This document shows, piece by piece, positions 57,861 to 64,000 of a stretch of 64,000 nt of DNA. The DNA lies in assembly GCA_965276835.1 (NCBI GenBank), contig OZ255631.1, positions 5,642,001-5,706,000 on the forward strand. The letters are read 5' to 3'. Positions within the stretch are counted from its first letter, which is position 1, and the number at the start of each line of letters is the position of its first letter. Under the pieces are notes generated by a model. That model was not told where the DNA came from and ran no database searches. It worked only from the letters and a program-made list of their open reading frames with translations. Origin of the DNA: BOG-932 sp965276835 (GTDB taxonomy: Bacteria > Pseudomonadota > Alphaproteobacteria > BOG-932 > Roseiterribacteraceae). A program made the translations under genes and the position numbers.

Positions 57861-60608
57861 ATGGTCAGAAAAAGAGAACTTTGCGCGAGTGTAGCGGCGC
57901 TTCTCACGTTGTCTCTTGTACCCGCAAGCTCGGCATTCGCGCAGGATACAACTCCTGGCAACAATCAGATCGAAGAAATCACGGTGACGTCGCAGCGTCG
58001 CGAAGAAAAACTGCAGACGGTCCCCTTGGCAGTGACGGCGTTTTCTTCAGCTAGCCTACAAACCCGACAAATCAATGATACATTGGATTTGGCTCAATTC
58101 GTTCCGAATATGGTCGCGCATAACAATACCGGCCTCGGCTCCGCAAATACATATTATATTCGTGGGCTTGGTAATACAGAATCGATTGCGACCTTCGATC
58201 CGCCGGTCGGTACCTATGTGGATGATGTTTACATCGCCCGGCAAAACCTTAACAATTTTTCTCTGTTCGATATTGAACGTATCGAAGTCCTGCGCGGCCC
58301 GCAGGGTACGTTGTTCGGCCGCAACACGACCGGCGGCGCCATCGATATCATTTTGAAAAAGCCTTCGGACGAATATCAGGGCTACGCCGAAGCCGGCTAT
58401 GGGAAGTATGACGCCGTCAGCACCCGAGCATCCGTCGATCTGCCGATCAACGATAAAATATTGACGAAAATCTCCGGTTTCTGGGATCGAGATTCGGGTT
58501 GGGTAACGGATGTCGTCACGAAAACAAAGTTAAACTTCGACCATAATTGGGGCATGCGCGCCGCGGTTCGCCTGCTGCCGACCGACGGTATTACCTGGGA
58601 TATCGAAGGGGATAATGTTTACGAGAATTATTCCAACTATCTGAATTTCGTCGATCCGGTAACGGGCGGGCGTGTATCTCACAGCGGGTTTGTCCAGGGG
58701 GGACTTGAAGGTCTGGTTTATGGCGGCAAGGCCACTTACGGGCCGACGGCGATCTCCGATTCCTGGGCCGCGACGTCAAACCTGACATGGGATATTAACG
58801 ATGATCTGTCGATCAACAATATTAGTGGCTATCGTCAAACGACGCAGAAATATGCCAACGACTTTTTCGATTTCCCCGATTCTTCAGCGGGTGGTTTCAA
58901 CATCGCCAATCTTGGCAGAAACGAACAATATACGAACGAACTCAAGGCGACGGGAAAATTAGCCGATGGGATGTTCGATTACGTTGCCGGCTATTACTTT
59001 TTCAGGGAGAATAATCGAACAGACTTCGCCGATGTCTTCAACAACTCTTCGGTAGGTCTTCCGTTCGCTTTACCGGATGCCCCCCTCGTCTTGTCGGACC
59101 GTCTGGTCGTGAATTCGACTGTGGCGCATGCGGTTTATACGCAGTGGGATTATCATCCGACCGATCAAATCACCCTGACCGCCGGGGCGCGCTTCACGGA
59201 CGAAATCAAGCGTTTCGACGTCAACTCCAATCCGACGGTGGCGCCGTTCCCCAATAACGCGATCATCGGCACATTAAGTTCGGCAGGCGTAGCTGCCGCC
59301 GGAATCCCACGGGAACTGCATTCCGCCCTGGTTACGCCTCGGTTCGCGGCGCAATATCAATTGACGCCGGACATCATGCTCTTCGCATCGACCACACGCG
59401 GCTTCAAGTCCGGCGGCTGGAATGCCCGTGGCGAATCCAGCGCTTCCGACACGGCCTTCGCACCGGAAAAGATCTGGTCCGAGGAACTCGGTGTGCGGTC
59501 GAGCTGGTTTAACGACCGTTTACGGGTCAACATCACCAGCTTCTACGCTTACGACGAGCAAATCCAGATTCCGGCTGCGATCCTTGTCAATGGCGAGACG
59601 GTATTCAACACCACCAATCCTGCCGATATGGAAATCTACGGCGGCGAGTTCGAAATCACGGCGCTGCCGACGCCCGATCTGACGCTCAATGCGGGAATTG
59701 GCGTCGCTCATGCGCAATATCAAAACGTCTCGTCCGGGGTTAAAGTTCAGCAAGCGGCCTGTCATGGGGCGCTCTCGTCGGGCAATGCGGCGGGGGTCGC
59801 CGCGAACTGTAACCAGGGCTTTGTCGACTCGACCGGAGGAATCGCCGACCCGGTCCGCGTTCCGGATTACACGCTGACCCTCACAGCCACCTATAACATG
59901 GACTTCGGCTTCATGACCGTGGCGCCGACGGCCACGATCAGCGTCGAGGGCCCCCACGCGATCGGCACCGCCGGTGATGGCCGAGCTAGCAGCGACCCGA
60001 AAGCCTATATCGGGAGCGAGCTGCTGCTCGATCTTGGCGCAACATTCACGCCGGCGGCATATCCAAACTTCTCATTCACCGCGGAATGCAAGAACTGCCT
60101 CAATAACGACTATCCGGTGTCGTTGCTGCCGCCGAACCAGTTCCTTAACAATCCAGGGATTTGGGACATCAAGCTGCGGTACAAGTTCGATGTTAAGAAT
60201 GAAGTCGCCGAAAGCCAGTCCACCTATACGCCGCCTCCGGTCGTCGCTCCGGCGCCGTCCGTGCCGCACAGCTATCTGGTGTTCTTCGACTTCAACAAGT
60301 CGGACCTGACGCCCCAGGCGGTGTCGATCGTAAACCAGGCGGCATCCAATGCCGGCCCGGCGAAGGTCACGCAGCTGACGGTTACCGGTCACACCGATAC
60401 GGTGGGGTCTGACGCCTACAATATGCGTCTGTCCCGCCGTCGTGCGGAATCGGTCGCGGCGCAACTGGAGAAGGATGGCATCGCCTCCAGCGAGATTGAG
60501 ATCGTTGCCAAGGGCAAGCGCGACCTGCTGGTCCCGACCGGCGATGGGGTTCGCGAACCGCAGAACCGGCGCGTGCAGATCGTCTATTCGGGTGGTCCAA
60601 CCTCGTAA
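57861..60608 (+). CDS. TonB-dependent receptor with C-terminal OmpA domain
   Basis: 915 aa from the ATG at 57861 (AGGGGG upstream). The signal peptide ends near AFA at 27. The TonB box EEITVTSQRR is followed by a plug (about 45-165, IRGLGNTESIATF and RIEVLRGPQGTLFGRNTTGGAI) and a 22-strand barrel ending WDIKLRYKF near 780, the normal C-terminal barrel strand. A Pro-rich linker leads to an OmpA/MotB peptidoglycan-binding domain from about 801: FFDFNKSDLTPQA, TGHTDTVGSDAYN, then LSRRRAESV. This tail is absent from ordinary receptors. It would anchor the receptor to the cell wall. Role: energised uptake of a bulky substrate of the cluster. Confidence 0.92.
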   Translation: MVRKRELCASVAALLTLSLVPASSAFAQDTTPGNNQIEEITVTSQRREEKLQTVPLAVTAFSSASLQTRQINDTLDLAQFVPNMVAHNNTGLGSANTYYIRGLGNTESIATFDPPVGTYVDDVYIARQNLNNFSLFDIERIEVLRGPQGTLFGRNTTGGAIDIILKKPSDEYQGYAEAGYGKYDAVSTRASVDLPINDKILTKISGFWDRDSGWVTDVVTKTKLNFDHNWGMRAAVRLLPTDGITWDIEGDNVYENYSNYLNFVDPVTGGRVSHSGFVQGGLEGLVYGGKATYGPTAISDSWAATSNLTWDINDDLSINNISGYRQTTQKYANDFFDFPDSSAGGFNIANLGRNEQYTNELKATGKLADGMFDYVAGYYFFRENNRTDFADVFNNSSVGLPFALPDAPLVLSDRLVVNSTVAHAVYTQWDYHPTDQITLTAGARFTDEIKRFDVNSNPTVAPFPNNAIIGTLSSAGVAAAGIPRELHSALVTPRFAAQYQLTPDIMLFASTTRGFKSGGWNARGESSASDTAFAPEKIWSEELGVRSSWFNDRLRVNITSFYAYDEQIQIPAAILVNGETVFNTTNPADMEIYGGEFEITALPTPDLTLNAGIGVAHAQYQNVSSGVKVQQAACHGALSSGNAAGVAANCNQGFVDSTGGIADPVRVPDYTLTLTATYNMDFGFMTVAPTATISVEGPHAIGTAGDGRASSDPKAYIGSELLLDLGATFTPAAYPNFSFTAECKNCLNNDYPVSLLPPNQFLNNPGIWDIKLRYKFDVKNEVAESQSTYTPPPVVAPAPSVPHSYLVFFDFNKSDLTPQAVSIVNQAASNAGPAKVTQLTVTGHTDTVGSDAYNMRLSRRRAESVAAQLEKDGIASSEIEIVAKGKRDLLVPTGDGVREPQNRRVQIVYSGGPTS

Positions 60609-60630
60609 CGCCGACGCCGGCGCGATAGTA

Positions 60631-60667
60631 AAAGCGGCGCTTCTGATCGGAAGCGCCGCTTTCTTTT
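60631..60667. terminator. Bidirectional rho-independent terminator
   Basis: A perfect 13-bp stem (60631-60643 with 60650-60662), six-base loop TGATCG and T-rich tail lie between the convergent TonB receptor and hydantoinase B genes. The minus-strand side also has a short T run, so it may stop both transcripts. Confidence 0.85.
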
Positions 60668-60709
60668 GACAGGACGATAACGGGACGAAGGGGGCAATGC
60701 CCTTCGACA

Positions 60710-62611
60710 TTACTCCGCGGCCATCAAGGCCAACTGCTCAGGAGCGATCGGCGCCGGCAACCCTGTGTCCTCGAAGCAGGTTTTTCTCAGCTCCTCGATC
60801 CGGGGACCGAAATCGAACAGTTTGGTGGCCGTCTTGGGTACGTTCATGTCGGCGCGGAGCATCTGGGTTGCCTCGAGATCGACCTGCCAATCGCCGTGAC
60901 CGTCGCTGTCCAGCAAGACAACGCCATAGCGTCGTGCGCCCTCAGGTGTGACAAGCCCGCGCCGCGCCTCCAGCCCCACCAGATCGGGATCGCGGGTGAG
61001 AGGGTCGCCCCATCCGCCGCCGCCCCAGGTGATATATTGAAGCGTATCGCCGGGTTCGACATGGATACGATCGCATTTAGCCGGCAGAATCTCTCTTGTA
61101 CCGTCCGTACGCTTGAATATCTTGGTCGACCGCGCGCCCGGCAGGCCGCCATTGACGCCCCAGGGGTAGGTGAACCAGCGATCGTCATGGATCGAGATCT
61201 CGCCCTTTTCCAGAAAACAGTAGGTCATGTCCAGGCCGTTGCCGCCTCGGAAGAAGCCCGGACCGCCTGAATCCGCGACCGTCTCGTATCGTTCGATGCG
61301 GAGCGGGAAATAGGCCTCCAGGAATTCGTTGGGCACGTTGGTAAAGGACGGCCACAGGGAATGCCCGTCAGGCCCATCGCCGAAGGGCCGGCCCGGTATG
61401 CCGCCGAAGCCGATCTGGAACAGCTGGTACCATTCGCCTTTCGCGCTGGTCCCGGAATACATAAGATGAGGTGACGAGGAAAAGCCGGCGGCGCACAGGA
61501 ATTCGGGCTGACGTTGTCCGAGGAGGCCGCCGAGTATGTCGAACACCCGGCCGAGCGCATGGGTACGGCATGAAAGCGCCGCCGGAAAGCGGGGCTTCAA
61601 CAGACACCCTTCCGGGATGATCACCTCGACCAGGTCGTAGAAGCCGTCATTGAACAGAATCTGAGGATCGAACACCATCACCATGTAGATGCCGAAGAAC
61701 ATCTTGAACATGTTCTCGTTCAGGAAAAAGTTGATCGAGCTGTCGGATTGGGCGTCCGTACCGGTCCAATCGAGGACGACCTTCTCGCCGACCCGCTTCA
61801 TCGAGCAGCGCAGCTTGAAGGGCCCGCGACCGCGGCCGTCGTCGCAGATATAATCCTCGAAGAAAACCTCTTGCTCGCCCACCGTATTCAGGATGAGCTG
61901 GCCCATGGCGCTGTGATTGCGATCCAATGCGGCCTGCATGGCGGCCACCACGACGCTATCGCCGAAACGCTCGCACATTTCGATGACGCGCCGTTCGGCC
62001 GTGCGGCAGGCGGCGACCACTGCGTTCAGGTCGGACCGGTTCCAGTGCGGCAGACGGCATTGCCGCACCAGCAGCTCCACCAGCCCGTCGTTGCGCACGC
62101 CCTTGTCGTACAGCTTAAACGGCGCGAACCGGATGCCTTCCTCATAAATCGTGGCGGCGTCGGTCGGCAGCGAGCCGGGAACCTTGCCGCCGACATCGGT
62201 CATGTGACCGAACATGGCTGCCCAGCCCACGAGCCGGCCGGCGAAAAAGATCGGCAGCAGCACCAGCCAGTCGTTCAGATGACTGATCGCGCCCGCGACC
62301 GAATAGGGGTCGTTGGTCAGGAAGACGTCGCCTTCATAGACCTCTCCGTCATAGAGCGATAGGAAGCCGTCGATGAAGGAGCCGAACTGGCCCACCACCA
62401 TCTTGCCGTCCTTGTTGGCGATCAGCGGGAACTCGTCATGCTGTTCGCGGATGCCGGGCGACATGGCCGTGCGGAACAGGACCGCGTCCATCTCGAAACG
62501 CGCGTTCCTGAGAGCGCTTTCGACGATGTCGAGCGTGATCGCATCGACTGCGATGTCGTCGAAGGGGGCTGTGTTTGTCTCCACGATCCGGGCAAGCTGG
62601 CTATGCATCAT
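60710..62611 (-). CDS. Hydantoinase B/oxoprolinase-type subunit
   Basis: 633 aa. ITLDIVESALRNARFEMDAV near the start, SPGIREQHDEFPLI and FLTNDPYSVAGAISHLNDWL are typical of HyuB and of the related acetone/acetophenone carboxylase and caprolactamase subunits; WGGGGWGDPLTRDP near the end is the usual close. With HyuA it forms ATP-dependent enzymes that open lactams/hydantoins or carboxylate ketones. The gene follows the HyuA gene by 33 bases. Its exact reaction is not predictable from sequence. Confidence 0.9.
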   Translation of the reverse strand: MMHSQLARIVETNTAPFDDIAVDAITLDIVESALRNARFEMDAVLFRTAMSPGIREQHDEFPLIANKDGKMVVGQFGSFIDGFLSLYDGEVYEGDVFLTNDPYSVAGAISHLNDWLVLLPIFFAGRLVGWAAMFGHMTDVGGKVPGSLPTDAATIYEEGIRFAPFKLYDKGVRNDGLVELLVRQCRLPHWNRSDLNAVVAACRTAERRVIEMCERFGDSVVVAAMQAALDRNHSAMGQLILNTVGEQEVFFEDYICDDGRGRGPFKLRCSMKRVGEKVVLDWTGTDAQSDSSINFFLNENMFKMFFGIYMVMVFDPQILFNDGFYDLVEVIIPEGCLLKPRFPAALSCRTHALGRVFDILGGLLGQRQPEFLCAAGFSSSPHLMYSGTSAKGEWYQLFQIGFGGIPGRPFGDGPDGHSLWPSFTNVPNEFLEAYFPLRIERYETVADSGGPGFFRGGNGLDMTYCFLEKGEISIHDDRWFTYPWGVNGGLPGARSTKIFKRTDGTREILPAKCDRIHVEPGDTLQYITWGGGGWGDPLTRDPDLVGLEARRGLVTPEGARRYGVVLLDSDGHGDWQVDLEATQMLRADMNVPKTATKLFDFGPRIEELRKTCFEDTGLPAPIAPEQLALMAAE

Positions 62612-62644
62612 ATCTCTCCGTCTCTTGCTCAGTGACCGCCGGAC

Positions 62645-64000
62645 TTACTGTCCGACCGGGCGGATCAGCACGTTGCCGAATGTGTCCACCTTGCCGGCAT
62701 GCCCCGGAAGGATGATCGTCGTTGTGTCCATCTGGGTCAGGATCGCCGGCCCGACCACCGCGTTGCTGGATTTGAGCTTGGCCCGGTCATAGATCATGGC
62801 CGGATGGTCCGCGCCATCGACGAAGATACTGGTGGTGTCATAGGCGGCGTGCGCGGGATCTTCGGTGCCAACCTCGACCGAATCCGGCAGCACGTTCGCC
62901 GGCTTGCCCAGAACGATGGACCGCAGATTGACAATCTCGTGCGGCACCTCCAGCGCGAAGGTGAACATGCGCTTGTGAATCTGATCGAAGGTCTTTCCGG
63001 TCGCGTCCAGTCCTTCGGCGGTCAAATTGTCGATCGCGACTGGGATCGGCACCTCGAAGCCCTGTCCCTGATAGCGCACGTCCATTTCATATAATGTCAC
63101 TTGATCGCTTTCGGCCACGCCTTCGCGCGTCAGCGATTCCGAGGCCAGTGCGGCGAGCTCCAGCAGGATCGCCTCGACTTCTGCCCCGCTCGTATCGCCG
63201 AAGCGGCGGATGAACGTGCGTGACGCCTCATTCCTGACCCGTGTCGTGACGTCGCCATAGGCGCATAGGATGCCGGGCGAGGCGGGGATGATTACCGGCC
63301 AGGCCCCGGTCAGCTTGCCCAATGCGTTGGCATGCAGCGGACCCGCGCCGCCGAACGCGACCAGCGCGAAATCTCGAGGATCGTAACCCTGCTCGATCGA
63401 CACAAGCCGTAGCGCGCCAAGCATGTTCTCATTGACGATGTCGATGATCCCCGCCGCCGCCGCCTTGAGGCCGATGCCCAGGCCGTCGGCGATTGTTTGG
63501 ACCGCGGCCTCGGAGCGCGCCCGGTCGAGCTTCATCTCGCCGCCCAGCAGCGAGACCGGCAAGTATCCCAGCACCACGTTGGCATCTGTTACCGTCGGCA
63601 ATGTTCCGCCCCGACCATAAGCCGCCGGTCCCGGAGCCGCCCCCGCGCTCTCTGGACCGACGCGCAGCGCCTTTGTCAACTCCGGCACCCGCGCGATCGA
63701 GCCGCCGCCGGCGCCGACCGTGCGCACGTCCAGCGACGACGCGCGGACCGTGACGTTGCCCACCCGCGTCTCGCGGCGCACCCGGGGATCGCCATTTTCG
63801 ATCAGCGCCACGTCGGTTGAGGTGCCGCCCATGTCGAAGGTCAGCAGATTCTCGAAGCCGGCCTGTTTGCATACCCACAAAGCGCCCGTCACGCCGCCGG
63901 CCGGTCCCGACATCAGCAGATTGACCGGCGCCTCCTCGGCCACGCCGAACGACATTAGCCCGCCGTCGGAGCGCAGAACCTTGAACTTCGCGGCGATATG
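62645..64000 (-). CDS. Hydantoinase A/oxoprolinase-type subunit (partial)
   Basis: 451 C-terminal residues of a protein of about 700, open at the right edge. MSGPAGGVTGALWV and LLTFDMGGTSTDVALIENG are the actin-like ATPase signatures of HyuA. VRTVGAGGGSIARV and LVAFGGAGPLHANAL follow. It partners the HyuB protein encoded downstream. Together with the cysteine hydrolase and PuuE-like proteins, it suggests that a cyclic amide or imide is opened in this pathway. Confidence 0.92.
   Translation of the reverse strand, partial: HIAAKFKVLRSDGGLMSFGVAEEAPVNLLMSGPAGGVTGALWVCKQAGFENLLTFDMGGTSTDVALIENGDPRVRRETRVGNVTVRASSLDVRTVGAGGGSIARVPELTKALRVGPESAGAAPGPAAYGRGGTLPTVTDANVVLGYLPVSLLGGEMKLDRARSEAAVQTIADGLGIGLKAAAAGIIDIVNENMLGALRLVSIEQGYDPRDFALVAFGGAGPLHANALGKLTGAWPVIIPASPGILCAYGDVTTRVRNEASRTFIRRFGDTSGAEVEAILLELAALASESLTREGVAESDQVTLYEMDVRYQGQGFEVPIPVAIDNLTAEGLDATGKTFDQIHKRMFTFALEVPHEIVNLRSIVLGKPANVLPDSVEVGTEDPAHAAYDTTSIFVDGADHPAMIYDRAKLKSSNAVVGPAILTQMDTTTIILPGHAGKVDTFGNVLIRPVGQ

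Noticed and set aside
1..64000. CRISPR array, prophage, complete insertion sequence, rRNA or complete tRNA
   Set aside because: No regularly spaced repeats, phage structural genes, intact transposase or full RNA gene folds were seen.

Overview
The window looks like DNA from a high-GC alphaproteobacterium, most likely a sphingomonad. This is an inference from the TonB-dependent receptor style, the many aromatic-type catabolic enzymes and the codon bias; no rRNA or complete tRNA is present to confirm it.

Left part (1-13,951). A minus-strand carbohydrate/redox block runs SDR - GH15 - GMC oxidoreductase - glycogen-debranching-like enzyme (cut by the left edge). It is followed by an OsmC-like protein divergent from a LysR regulator, a complete cytochrome bo-type ubiquinol oxidase operon cyoABCD, and a CAX-like antiporter overlapping a DUF2254 membrane protein.

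Scar (13,952-14,810). A tRNA 3'-end remnant, the C-terminal remnant of an IS481-type transposase and a frameshifted acyltransferase-3 fragment separate the left block from the rest. This may be the edge of an acquired region.

Right part (14,835-64,000). This is a densely packed catabolic supercluster of alternating divergent and convergent operons. It holds five paralogous class I methyltransferase-like proteins with a shared long N-terminal domain, three small helical partner-like proteins, three two-module VOC proteins, two near-duplicate SDRs, a HapK/RedY-like protein, a bicupin, an OYE-type flavin/Fe-S reductase, two group A flavin monooxygenases, a MhpD-like hydratase and an aldehyde dehydrogenase. 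It also holds two Asp/Glu-racemase-fold proteins with one catalytic Cys each, two PEP-mutase/isocitrate-lyase-type C-C lyases, two aconitase-type (LeuCD-like) hydratases of different subfamilies, a class III CoA-transferase, a glutaryl-CoA-dehydrogenase-like enzyme, two PuuE-like deacetylase-fold proteins, a cysteine hydrolase, hydantoinase A/B subunits, four MFS transporters and a TonB receptor carrying an OmpA domain.

Two operator families tie the right part together. An 11-bp motif, consensus WKGTCCGDWCH, occurs at 11 promoter positions from 17.5 to 57.8 kb and is probably read by the GntR/UTRA protein at 41.8-42.6 kb. An inverted repeat AATGRTATA-N4-TATATCATT occurs at the two divergent promoters near 51.57 and 56.01 kb and is probably read by the GntR/UTRA protein at 49.5-50.3 kb. 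The likely picture is uptake of a bulky natural product or heterocycle by the receptor, opening by oxygenase/hydrolase steps, and conversion of branched (alkyl)maleate-type pieces by hydratases and C-C lyases to central metabolites. The substrate cannot be named from sequence. The methyltransferase/small-protein/VOC modules are the most likely undescribed part.
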